A DNA stretch of 42,224 bases, taken from UBA922 sp964565405 (GTDB lineage: Bacteria > Patescibacteriota > Patescibacteriia > Magasanikbacterales > UBA922). The notes under the pieces are model-generated. The model was given only the letters and a program-made list of their open reading frames with translations, did not search any database and was not told the origin of the DNA. The position numbers and the translations under genes are program-made. This document shows, piece after piece, positions 27,281 through 34,548 of this stretch. The stretch is taken from the NCBI GenBank assembly GCA_964565405.1, contig CAZMEW010000008.1, positions 1 through 42,224 of the forward strand, written 5' to 3'. Numbering within the stretch: position 1 is the stretch's first letter; each line of letters opens with the position of its first letter.

Positions 27281-29557
27281 TCAATATGAACTCGGTGATT
27301 GAGTATGTATTCGACTTACACATTCTGATACAGTACCTGCTCGAAATATGGGATTATTCTCATCACCACCAGATCCTGAGCCAAGAGTATATACACATCC
27401 AGTATCACCCTGAGCTTCCTCAACCACGCCGACACATCCCGCCTGAGAGAGTACGGTGCCATTTGCGTCATCATATTCGATGTTACAATTGGAAGGTACG
27501 CTGGGTAGAACGCTCTCAGGAGCCCAGGGCCCAAATCCTGGATATGCACAATTCTGAGATAAATTTTTGACCGTACTTGGGACAGTAGGGATGTAATACA
27601 GATCAAGACTATTAGGACCAAATTCTCGATGTTCAAGATATGTTCGTGTTTTTTTATCCCGAGTAACTGATTCCACACGATACCAAAGTGTGTCCAATCT
27701 TTCACAAGAATTCGAGGGTGCACGATCTGCGGGAGGAAGTGCGGCATCAGCGCACACATTTGTTGGATACTCCTCGAGCGAAATATTTTCTAATGTCTTT
27801 GCCCACATCTTACTACTAAACTGAAGATACGTATGAGCATCACCCGCCACATCTTCAGCATCAACTCCTGGCAAGGTTTCTTCAATATATGGTCTTGAAC
27901 GATCAATCCTATTTTCAACTTCAAAATTCCACCAATAATTATCTGGCGCTTTTTCACCCGAAAGAATTAATAACCCCGTACTAGCCGTTGGTTTGATCAG
28001 ATGTGTACGTGCTTCATTATCACTCGCATTATCAAGACCATTAAAAGCAAGATCATATATACCTGAGAACGGTACGGCTTCATAAGGCGCTTCTGCATTC
28101 TGTGTCCATTCAGCAGTTCGAAGAAGTCCTCCAAAAGGACTCTTGCACGAAGCTCCCGTACACTGGACATTCAGACAAAACATAGTCTCACCACAACTAT
28201 TAACACCACATGGTGTAGCAGGAGTGAATTCAAGCACTCGATATCCATTGGAGAGTCTCCAACTCCCGGTAGCAAATGTTGCCGAACTGTCAACTGTTTG
28301 ATTCAACAAAACAAAAGAGGAATTGGTAGTTTCGTTGACGACACTCTCAACTGTAGTAGGATCAATCGGTTCATTAAACGTAATTTGAATAATTGAATTC
28401 TTCGCGACCGAAGTACTTTCCTCAGGATAGACTTCGATCACCTGTGGCGGCGTGAGGTCAAGAAAATTTCCAGTTGTAAAATCCCATTGATATCCTTCAC
28501 TAAATTGATTTTCAAAAACACTCTTATTAGTATCAGCTCGCATGAGTGATGTGCCTAATCGAACCCGATAAGTAACATCTTCAGTTGAAGATCCGAGATA
28601 TTCATGAGGTCTGAAGACAAATGTAAAAGAATTTCGGTCAGAATCATAGGTCGTAAGCGCAGAAGCCTGAACACCAATCGTGCCATCAGTAATCGTTTGA
28701 GCACTAAACTTTGTTTGTTCATCTATAATAACATTTTTAACAATAAGTTGGTCGCACTCAGTCTTCATCGAAGTTACGCCATCACGATCAAGATCAGTAC
28801 AATCACCATAATAAGGATTAGCAATCGATTCAAGTGGAGTCTCAGGACCGACAATACCTCCTGAAGTGGTAGTGCATTGAGTAGAGGCACCAGTCCGATC
28901 TGGATTCCAGCAGGTCCGATTACTATTTTCGATTATAGTTGCAGGATTTACGGGAACCCCAAAAGTAATGACAATACTTGTATTCCTCGGAATTTCTCGC
29001 TGATCACGCTTGGGATAATGATCTTTAATAACACTTCCCAACGAACCGCTAAAAGTATAGGTATGGAATACAGGGGCAGAATCAGTATTTCCACCTGTAC
29101 CATTAATAGCAGCAAGAAGAGAACGCAAGATAAAGGTAGTAATCGTATACGCAGAAATAATAATTACCAGACCAATAGTCGCGTTCACAAGCATCTTTTT
29201 TGCAGCTGCAACAACTTCCTCATTTCCCTGTGAAGTCATCCAAAGATAGCCCGCATACAGTACAATGCCGACAACCACAATACCCAGAAATCCCAAGACA
29301 ACATTAATAATACGCACAATCAGTACACGTAGATCAGCATTTGCCGGTGTTGCGACATTAATATTTTGACCAACCTGCGCTACACCAAAATCATCAACAT
29401 TTTCAGTCGGAATTTCTGATTGTGCATATACTACCGAAGTCAAATGATGAATTCCGAGAGAAAAAAGAGAGAATAAAAAAACAAAAATCACCGAACGAAT
29501 AATCCATACGGTAACTTTTGGTCTTATCACCTGAGTTTTTCGAGTCTTCGGGAGCAT
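27281..29557 (-). CDS. Surface protein with T4SS-pilin-like module and Ig-like domains
   Basis: 758 residues, a shorter paralogue of the next gene. A basic N-terminus and hydrophobic signal segment (about 18-45) precede VLIVRIINVVLGFLGIVVVG, the short loop GYLWMTSQGNEEVVAAAKKM and NATIGLVIIISAYTITTFIL. The extracellular part has Ig-like domains of the SbsA type (PRNTSIVITFGVPVNPATI; KNSIIQITFNEPIDPTTV) and cysteine pairs near the end. The two genes share the same domain start and are 4 nt apart. The upstream neighbour is yqeY, only 24 nt away with no hairpin between, so transcription probably continues from rpsU. The role is unknown. Confidence 0.85.
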   Translation of the reverse strand: MLPKTRKTQVIRPKVTVWIIRSVIFVFLFSLFSLGIHHLTSVVYAQSEIPTENVDDFGVAQVGQNINVATPANADLRVLIVRIINVVLGFLGIVVVGIVLYAGYLWMTSQGNEEVVAAAKKMLVNATIGLVIIISAYTITTFILRSLLAAINGTGGNTDSAPVFHTYTFSGSLGSVIKDHYPKRDQREIPRNTSIVITFGVPVNPATIIENSNRTCWNPDRTGASTQCTTTSGGIVGPETPLESIANPYYGDCTDLDRDGVTSMKTECDQLIVKNVIIDEQTKFSAQTITDGTIGVQASALTTYDSDRNSFTFVFRPHEYLGSSTEDVTYRVRLGTSLMRADTNKSVFENQFSEGYQWDFTTGNFLDLTPPQVIEVYPEESTSVAKNSIIQITFNEPIDPTTVESVVNETTNSSFVLLNQTVDSSATFATGSWRLSNGYRVLEFTPATPCGVNSCGETMFCLNVQCTGASCKSPFGGLLRTAEWTQNAEAPYEAVPFSGIYDLAFNGLDNASDNEARTHLIKPTASTGLLILSGEKAPDNYWWNFEVENRIDRSRPYIEETLPGVDAEDVAGDAHTYLQFSSKMWAKTLENISLEEYPTNVCADAALPPADRAPSNSCERLDTLWYRVESVTRDKKTRTYLEHREFGPNSLDLYYIPTVPSTVKNLSQNCAYPGFGPWAPESVLPSVPSNCNIEYDDANGTVLSQAGCVGVVEEAQGDTGCVYTLGSGSGGDENNPIFRAGTVSECVSRIHTQSPSSY

Positions 29558-29581
29558 GGGAAAACCGAATACTCAAATAAA

Positions 29582-30037
29582 TTAAATTGATGGTAATTTT
29601 CGCTTCACGATTGCCTGGACAGTCGCTCCATCTGCGCGCCCAGCAACTTGTTTGACTACTATTGACATTACTTTACCGAAATCTTTTTGACTCACAGCAC
29701 CAGTCTCAGCTATCGCGCCCACCACCAACGATTCTATTTCTGCTTCGCCTAATTGCTTGGGTAAGTACTCTCCTACCAAATCAATTTCACGTTTCGTATT
29801 AAGAATCAAATCTTCTCTCTGAGCTTTTTCAAAATCGAGTAGTGCATCTTTAAGCTGTTTGGTGAATCTACGAAGAACTTGGACTACCTCTTCATCGGAC
29901 AGAGCTTCCTTTTTCATGAGGTTAATCTGCTCATTTTTTATCTGAGAGAGTATAGTCTGAAGTGTGGTAAGAGTTTCTTGGTCTCTTTCCTTTCTTGCAG
30001 TAAGCTGTGCAGCTTGTAGCTGTTCAATAAGTGACAT
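29582..30037 (-). CDS. yqeY: GatB/YqeY domain protein
   Basis: 151 residues, typical length for free-standing YqeY, which resembles the tail domain of GatB in the amidotransferase that makes Gln-tRNA or Asn-tRNA. The start MSLIEQLQAAQ, the LSDEEVVQVLRRFTKQ segment, EYLPKQLGEAEI and GRADGATVQAIVKRKL are characteristic. It follows rpsU by 7 nt, a pairing common in bacteria. Its own role is not established; tRNA binding is an inference from GatB. Confidence 0.93.
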   Translation of the reverse strand: MSLIEQLQAAQLTARKERDQETLTTLQTILSQIKNEQINLMKKEALSDEEVVQVLRRFTKQLKDALLDFEKAQREDLILNTKREIDLVGEYLPKQLGEAEIESLVVGAIAETGAVSQKDFGKVMSIVVKQVAGRADGATVQAIVKRKLPSI

Positions 30038-30044
30038 AACAAAA

Positions 30045-30290
30045 TTAACGTGTAGGACGTTTCTTCATTTCTTCTTGAGGCAATTTGCCAATCTTACGCA
30101 AGAATTCAGTTTTTGCCTGTTTTTTTGCATATTTGATTGCTTGTTTTCTTTGTACGTTCTTGCTTTTCTTTGGCTCGAAATATTGAGTCTTTCGTGCTTG
30201 TAGAATCGTACCTGATCGCTGCCACTGTTGTTTTACGCGGCGCATGAATCCTTCGAATGATTCATTTTTTTTGCGTTTTAATTCTGACAC
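30045..30290 (-). CDS. rpsU: 30S ribosomal protein S21
   Basis: 81 residues, slightly long for S21. The family core is visible (KKNESFEGFMRRVKQQWQRS followed by GTILQARKTQYFEPKKSKN), then a basic helical tail. The start is GTG at 30290, fixed by a strong AGGAGGTGA site 6 nt upstream, one of the few such sites here. Part of that site can pair with CACCT just before it, which could modulate initiation. Promoter at 30334-30362. First gene of a probable operon with yqeY and the giant surface genes. Confidence 0.95.
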   Translation of the reverse strand: MSELKRKKNESFEGFMRRVKQQWQRSGTILQARKTQYFEPKKSKNVQRKQAIKYAKKQAKTEFLRKIGKLPQEEMKKRPTR

Positions 30291-30333
30291 AGTAATTCAC
30301 CTCCTCAAGGTGGATTAATAAATAAGTAAGCTA

Positions 30334-30362
30334 AATATACACGAAAAATTGCAATTAGTCAA
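30334..30362 (-). promoter_or_regulatory. Promoter of rpsU
   Basis: Minus strand: TTGACT (30362-30357), 17-nt spacer, TATATT (30339-30334). The leader should be about 35-40 nt and contains a small hairpin over the ribosome binding site. Confidence 0.75.
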
Positions 30363-30363
30363 A

Positions 30364-31797
30364 TTAGGTGCTGATAAGTTTGCGCACCACCCCCTCAATC
30401 TTTTTTTGATCAACGATCTCTTGAATACCTGATTCCATGTTTCGAGTAATAATCGTACCATCTTGGACCTCTTTTTGCCCGAGAATCAAAGTGTGTGAAA
30501 CACCGATTTTGTTTGCAAGCTCAAGTTGAGTTTTAATAGAAGATTTTGCCAAATTATGTGCAACGTGTATTCCTGAACGTCGAAGACGTTCAATAATGAG
30601 GAGCGCCCTTTTGCGCGCCTGTTCACCAAGTTGAGCAAAATATACCTTAGGCTCGTCTGAGGTATCAACAAATGTACCCGCCTTACGTGCCTCTTCTTCC
30701 TGACGTTTAAGAGAAAGTATGACACGGTCAACCCCAATCGCAAAACCTGCTGCGGGTGTTGACTGTCCGCCGAGCTGTGCGATAAGTCCATTATACCGCC
30801 CACCACCACCGAGCGCGCCTTGTTGAGTTTCCTCAACACCATCTTCCACAAGTTCAAATACCGTATCAGTATAATAATCAAGTCCACGAACAAGCGTGGG
30901 GGTAAGTACATATGGAATTTCAGCCTCATCCAGATATTCAAGTACTGACATAAAGAACTTTTTTGAATTTTCAGAAAGCCAATCCACAATCTGTGGCGCC
31001 TCATCTACAATCGCACGATCATGTTCATCTTTTGAATCAAGAATTCGGAGAGGATTCTTGAGCAATCTTTTTTTTGATTCTTCACTCAGATAACTCCGCT
31101 TACTTCTAAAATATCCAACCAACTCCACAAGATAATTCTCACGATCTTCAGGTGTCCCAATACTATTGATACGAACAGAGGCAGAAATACCCAGATCTTT
31201 GAGAGTATTATAGGCAACAGAAATAAGCTCAGCGTCAATTACTGCCGAGTGTTCACCTAGTGTTTCGCAACCAAACTGATGGAACATTCGAAATCTTCCT
31301 GCCTGAGGGCGCTCATGACGAAACATAGGACCCCATGACCACACTTTTACTGGCTGTGGCAAAGTATGCAACCCATGATTAACGTACGCGCGAGCAACTG
31401 GAGCCGTACCCTCAGGTCGCAGACATACTTTACTCCCATCTTTATCTTCAAATGTATACATTTCTTTATCAACAACATCAGTGCCCTTACCAATCGAACG
31501 AACAAAAAGTGATGTTTGTTCAAGCACGGGGGTTTCGATATACGAAAATCCGTATGAATCTGCAATACTACGAGAAGTTTCATATATCCGCTGGAAAAGT
31601 CTACCCTCACGAGCAAGGATATCTTTCATACCACGCAAAGTTGCGAATGGCATATTTTTCTGTGGCTCTTTTTCCTCAAGCTTTGGTTTTGGTGCAGTGA
31701 CAATTTTTTTAGATTGAGAAGGACGAACATTTTTAGCAGCAGTTTTCGGTCGTGGACGATTCTGAGAATTTTTTTTGGCAATCTTTTTCGTAGGCAT
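30364..31797 (-). CDS. hisS: Histidyl-tRNA synthetase
   Basis: 477 residues. Class II synthetase charging tRNA-His. Motif 2 region (VWSWGPMFRHERPQAGRFR), the histidine-binding motif LVRGLDYYTDTVFEL, a glycine-rich GALGGGGRYNGLI, motif 3 (AAGFAIGVDRVILSL) and the C-terminal anticodon-binding domain (KVYFAQLGEQARKRALL) are present. The first ~48 residues are an unusual Lys/Arg-rich, low-complexity extension before MPFATLRGMKDI, where most HisRS proteins begin; an internal start at that Met is possible. The gene lies 29 nt downstream of lepB. Confidence 0.96.
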   Translation of the reverse strand: MPTKKIAKKNSQNRPRPKTAAKNVRPSQSKKIVTAPKPKLEEKEPQKNMPFATLRGMKDILAREGRLFQRIYETSRSIADSYGFSYIETPVLEQTSLFVRSIGKGTDVVDKEMYTFEDKDGSKVCLRPEGTAPVARAYVNHGLHTLPQPVKVWSWGPMFRHERPQAGRFRMFHQFGCETLGEHSAVIDAELISVAYNTLKDLGISASVRINSIGTPEDRENYLVELVGYFRSKRSYLSEESKKRLLKNPLRILDSKDEHDRAIVDEAPQIVDWLSENSKKFFMSVLEYLDEAEIPYVLTPTLVRGLDYYTDTVFELVEDGVEETQQGALGGGGRYNGLIAQLGGQSTPAAGFAIGVDRVILSLKRQEEEARKAGTFVDTSDEPKVYFAQLGEQARKRALLIIERLRRSGIHVAHNLAKSSIKTQLELANKIGVSHTLILGQKEVQDGTIITRNMESGIQEIVDQKKIEGVVRKLIST

Positions 31798-31826
31798 AAA
31801 AATAAATTAATCCTTATTCTTAATTC

Positions 31827-32465
31827 TTAAGAGGAGGTAGTGGGGGTTGACTCTGGGAGATATTCTGGGAGAGAGAAAGTCGACATACGACTCACAGGCC
31901 ATCCACGGAACCATACACGTCCAACAATAGTTTCTTCCTTGATTGCTCCAAATCGACGAGAATCAAAACTTGAATCCCGATTATCACCGAGAACAAAGTA
32001 TTCATCAGAACCAAGAGTTAGAGAAACTGATCCAGGGGTTTCTTCTTCAAGATATGTCTCGTTCAAGACTAGCCCACGCGGATTTGCTTCGTTATAAATA
32101 ATTACGGTATTATTTTCGATTTTTATCCGCTCACCCGGTAGTCCGATTATTCTTTTGAGATAATAATCTGTGTTAATTGGAGATTTAAAAACTACTACCT
32201 CTCCTCGTTCAGGAGTTCTTAAGCGGTATGTAATTTCATCAATAATCAAATAATCACGCTCATGAAATGCCGGTTCCATTGACTGCCCTTTGACATAAAA
32301 AGGCTTAAAGAGAAAATATCGTACCAATGCGATGGTTACACCCGCCAATATGGCGATCTTGATAATTTCTAGAAAAAACAAGGCAACCTTACTGAGTACC
32401 CCACGTTCATGTACTTCGTCATTTGAATTTTCCAAGCTTTCCTTCTCTTGATAGAGATCAGCCAT
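31827..32465 (-). CDS. lepB: Signal peptidase I
   Basis: 212 residues. LepB removes signal peptides from exported proteins at the membrane. One N-terminal membrane helix (about 28-50) is followed by the catalytic serine in YVKGQSMEPAF (S62) and the general-base lysine in YYLKRIIGLPGE (K104), then the conserved GDNRDSSFDSRRFG. It precedes hisS and has its own promoter. The exported giant proteins in this window are plausible substrates. Confidence 0.96.
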   Translation of the reverse strand: MADLYQEKESLENSNDEVHERGVLSKVALFFLEIIKIAILAGVTIALVRYFLFKPFYVKGQSMEPAFHERDYLIIDEITYRLRTPERGEVVVFKSPINTDYYLKRIIGLPGERIKIENNTVIIYNEANPRGLVLNETYLEEETPGSVSLTLGSDEYFVLGDNRDSSFDSRRFGAIKEETIVGRVWFRGWPVSRMSTFSLPEYLPESTPTTSS

Positions 32466-32497
32466 ATAAGTATAAATAAACTCTAAATGTAGAGGGT

Positions 32498-32525
32498 ACT
32501 ATAGCATTTTTTGGGGAAAATGCAA
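32498..32525 (-). promoter_or_regulatory. Promoter of lepB
   Basis: Minus strand: TTGCAT (32525-32520), 16-nt spacer, TATAGT (32503-32498). Confidence 0.55.
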
Positions 32526-32560
32526 ATATACAACATATCATCCATAATAAATATACCCTA

Positions 32561-32585
32561 AACAAAAATCCGACCAAAGTCGGAT
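32561..32585 (-). terminator. Terminator of tRNA-Ile
   Basis: Minus strand: ATCCGAC-TTTG-GTCGGAT followed by TTTTGTTT. It lies 7 nt past the tRNA-Ile 3' end. Confidence 0.85.
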
Positions 32586-32591
32586 AGTGTG

Positions 32592-32665
32592 TGGGCATGC
32601 CTGGAATCGAACCGGGGACCTCGTCATTATCAGTGACGCGCTCTAGCCAACTGAGCTACATGCCC
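32592..32665 (-). tRNA. tRNA-Ile (anticodon GAT)
   Basis: 74-nt cloverleaf on the minus strand. The acceptor stem is GGGCATG/CATGCCC with discriminator A. The D arm has AGCTC and GAGC. The anticodon stem CGTCA/TGACG encloses CTGATAA, giving GAT for isoleucine. The T loop TTCGATT is normal. CCA is not encoded. Confidence 0.95.
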
Positions 32666-32689
32666 GTGTACAAAAATAGTGTGAAGGAG

Positions 32690-32717
32690 AGTATAGCAGA
32701 AAAAGGTTTTTTTGCAA
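32690..32717 (-). promoter_or_regulatory. Promoter of tRNA-Ile
   Basis: Minus strand: TTGCAA (32717-32712), 16-nt spacer, TATACT (32695-32690), about 25 nt before the tRNA. Confidence 0.7.
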
Positions 32718-32733
32718 GGTCCTTTACAACACG

Positions 32734-33007
32734 TGGGTTTAAGAGTATTCGAACTGTACCATGAACTCGTGAGTCCATGGTCGGACTTCTATCGCAATTA
32801 CAAAATAGATGTATAAACTCCGTGATCGTTGGTGGATTCGAACCACCGACCTTTATCCCGATATGGTGGACCCAAGAAGAGTCGAACTTCTGACCTCCAC
32901 AATGTCAATGTGGCGCTCTAACCAACTGAGCTATGAGTCCGCCTTATCGGGATCAATGTGACGCTTCCTACCTGCCGGCAGGCAGGTGACCAACGAGCTA
33001 TAAACCC
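32734..33007 (-). other. tRNA-like fragments enclosing tRNA-Val
   Basis: A 274-nt minus-strand region starts ~10 nt after a strong promoter's predicted start. Its 5' end, GGGTTTATAGCTCG, looks like a tRNA acceptor strand plus D arm; its 3' end carries TTCGAAT and TAAACCCA, and GGGTTTA (33007-33001) pairs perfectly with TAAACCC (32741-32735). In between are: a palindrome (ACCTGCC-TGCC-GGCAGGT on the minus strand, 32970-32987) where a D loop should be; a piece resembling the 5' half of tRNA-Val (GCGTCACATTGAT); a 9-bp inverted repeat (32945-32953 with 32855-32863) that encloses the whole tRNA-Val; an orphan T arm (GGTGG-TTCGAAT-CCACC, 32831-32847); and a 9-bp hairpin (32759-32780). It could be a disrupted tRNA with a large insertion, tandem tRNA remnants, or an unusual multi-tRNA precursor. 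Confidence 0.5.
32864..32940 (-). tRNA. tRNA-Val (anticodon GAC)
   Basis: 77 nt including an encoded CCA. The acceptor stem is GGACTCA/TGGGTCC with discriminator A. The anticodon stem CCACA/TGTGG encloses TTGACAT, giving GAC for valine. The D and T arms are normal. It is the only one of the three tRNAs here with an encoded CCA, and the only one embedded in other tRNA-like sequence. Confidence 0.93.
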
Positions 33008-33023
33008 CTCTCAAACCAGGAGC

Positions 33024-33052
33024 AGTATAACGAAAAAATAACCAAAAGTCAA
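33024..33052 (-). promoter_or_regulatory. Promoter of the tRNA-Val locus
   Basis: Minus strand: TTGACT (33052-33047), 17-nt spacer, TATACT (33029-33024). The predicted start is some 10 nt before the outer tRNA-like 5' end, so the outer sequence is transcribed. Confidence 0.8.
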
Positions 33053-33053
33053 T

Positions 33054-33087
33054 AATAAAAACCCTGCCTTTGATCAAAGACAGGGTT
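33054..33087 (-). terminator. Terminator of the second khpA copy
   Basis: Minus strand: AACCCTGTCTTTG pairs with CAAAGGCAGGGTT (one mismatch), followed by TTTATTATT. It lies about 15 nt past the stop at 33102. Confidence 0.9.
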
Positions 33088-33101
33088 CACATTTTCTAAG
33101 A

Positions 33102-33243
33102 CTAAATTCCGAGATCATCGATAGCGCTTGTATCTACATCACCCAATGTTGAGGTTGGCGCTGAAGTCTCTTCAGGACGTGTACTTCGGCGACCACCTTC
33201 TGGCTCATTGATTTGCAAATTAACAAGTGCATTATTCTTATCA
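33102..33243 (-). CDS. Partial second copy of KhpA-like KH protein (5' end lost in gap)
   Basis: About 46 codons open from the N-run to a TAG at 33102. It begins KNNALVNLQINEPEGGR, nearly identical to residues of khpA (33267-33617), and then diverges to a Ser/Thr- and acid-rich tail ending in DDLGI. Over about 48 bp the DNA differs from khpA by a single base. It may be a true tandem paralogue whose N-terminal half is in the gap, or a contig from a different strain joined by the scaffolder. Confidence 0.65.
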
Positions 33244-33253
33244 NNNNNNNNNN
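33244..33253. other. Assembly gap (10 N)
   Basis: Ten N between the 3' flank of khpA and the middle of a second khpA copy. At least about 200 bp of coding sequence would be needed to complete that copy. Confidence 0.95.
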
Positions 33254-33266
33254 TTATTTGTTTTAT

Positions 33267-33617
33267 TTAGATTCCTTTCAAATCTTCAAGCGCATCTTCA
33301 ACTGATTTAGAAGAGTCACTAGCTGAAGAAGATTGTGTTACTTGTTGAGGTGCGTCAAATCTGCCACCTTCTGGCTCATTGATTTTCAAATTAACAAGTG
33401 CATTATTCTTAGCACCCACTACTTTAAGGAGGGTTCGAATTGCACGTACTGTGTTACCGCGTCGACCAATAACATAGCCGATATCAGTAGGTTCAACGTC
33501 AAGAGTAATAAGAACTCCACGCTCATCTACAGTTCGGGTCACCTTTACTTTATCTGGGTGATTAACAATCGCTTTAATAACAAATTCAATAAATACTTCA
33601 TCCTGATGTTCTGCCAT
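33267..33617 (-). CDS. khpA: KH-domain RNA-binding protein (KhpA/YlqC family)
   Basis: 116 residues. One KH domain (about 3-80) with the RNA-binding loop in GYVIGRRGNTVRAIRTLLK, flanked by FIEFVIKAIVNHPDKVKV and KNNALVNLKINEPEGGR. A Gln/Ser-rich, acidic tail of ~35 residues is longer than in most homologues. KhpA-type proteins bind RNA and affect cell elongation and division in Gram-positive bacteria. Its usual neighbour, rpsP, is immediately upstream. A promoter lies at 33694-33722. Confidence 0.93.
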   Translation of the reverse strand: MAEHQDEVFIEFVIKAIVNHPDKVKVTRTVDERGVLITLDVEPTDIGYVIGRRGNTVRAIRTLLKVVGAKNNALVNLKINEPEGGRFDAPQQVTQSSSASDSSKSVEDALEDLKGI

Positions 33618-33693
33618 ATCATGAATAAAATTACAAATAAATTAAATTTTAGATGAACTGTCGACTCCCAAACATGGGCAGTTCTATTAAAAG

Positions 33694-33722
33694 AATATAA
33701 CAAAATATGCCAAGCTCGTCAA
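33694..33722 (-). promoter_or_regulatory. Promoter of khpA
   Basis: Minus strand: TTGACG (33722-33717), 17-nt spacer, TATATT (33699-33694). It gives a leader of about 70 nt, so khpA is transcribed apart from rpsP. Confidence 0.65.
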
Positions 33723-33745
33723 TAAAAAAATATAGGCTATCCACA

Positions 33746-33785
33746 ATAAAAAAACCATCCCAGATTTTATATTGGGATGGTTTTA
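33746..33785 (-). terminator. Terminator of rpsP
   Basis: Minus strand: AAACCATCCCA pairs with TGGGATGGTTT around a 9-nt loop and is followed by a run of T. It starts about 20 nt after the rpsP stop. Confidence 0.9.
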
Positions 33786-33804
33786 GATATTAAGAACATT
33801 ATTT

Positions 33805-34155
33805 TTACACAGCAGGCGGAGTAGTTTCAGCGTTCTTTGCAGCCGCTTCTGCCTTCTGTGCATCAAGTGCGAGCTGTCTCTTTTTAGTAACACTGACTGC
33901 TCGCTTTTTCTTACCTTCTACAATTCCATTTTTAAGGAATAGGTTGAAGATAGTGTCAGATGTCTGTGCTCCTTTTGAAAGCCAAAACTTCGTGCGCTCA
34001 GTATCAATATTCAATTTTTTTTCACGATCAAGTGGGTTGTATGATCCCAAAATTTCAAGACTTCGTGCATGAGGATCTCTCCCCTTTTCAGAAACAATCA
34101 CACGATAACTTGGTCGCTTGTTCTTCCCAATTCTTTGTAGACGAATAGTCAACAT
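33805..34155 (-). CDS. rpsP: 30S ribosomal protein S16
   Basis: 116 residues: the S16 core MLTIRLQRIGKNKRPSYRVI, SLEILGSYNPLDREK and RTKFWLSKGAQTSDT is complete, followed by a Lys/Ala-rich C-terminal extension of ~35 residues (KKRAVSVTKKRQ onward). The extension is common in this lineage but absent from E. coli S16. It has its own terminator; a TTGACA stands upstream at about 34184 but with a poor -10 box. Confidence 0.97.
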   Translation of the reverse strand: MLTIRLQRIGKNKRPSYRVIVSEKGRDPHARSLEILGSYNPLDREKKLNIDTERTKFWLSKGAQTSDTIFNLFLKNGIVEGKKKRAVSVTKKRQLALDAQKAEAAAKNAETTPPAV

Positions 34156-34270
34156 AATAATGATAAATAAACTAGTATCTAAATCCTTGTCAAATTAGAG
34201 CGTAAGACGGGTTAGATAAAACAAAGTGTACCAAAGAAGAGGATATTTGTCAAGACTGGTAGAGGTAGAT

Positions 34271-34515
34271 CTAGGCAACGGATTTGAGAGGTTTAATAGA
34301 ACCAAATACTCGTTTATCACCCTTCTTCCCTTCCATTCGTATGGTTAACTGACAAGGTACTTCTTGAGTATCCACTTGTACATCAACCTGAAACACGCGA
34401 GATTCAGCAGATGATACAACACATTACCTTTTTCGTCAAAACTTGCTGTAGTAGTACTTTCATCCCCTACAATACCCTCATCAATCGAATATGGATCTAA
34501 TTCGCTAAGTAAATT
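34271..34515 (-). pseudogene. Small frameshifted gene remnant, unknown function
   Basis: Between smc and rpsP the minus strand holds two open segments in different frames that read as one protein if one base is added near 34397. The first segment includes SELDPYSIDEGIVGDES and FDEKGNV; the second includes SSAESRVFQVDVQVDTQEV and RMEGKKGDKRVFGSIKPLKS before a TAG at 34271. No start codon is visible upstream of the first segment, only a stop. Either a decayed gene or a gene with sequencing errors. Family not recognised. Confidence 0.45.
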
Positions 34516-34548
34516 TTATGAATAAAAATAGTTAGCTATAATCCAACG

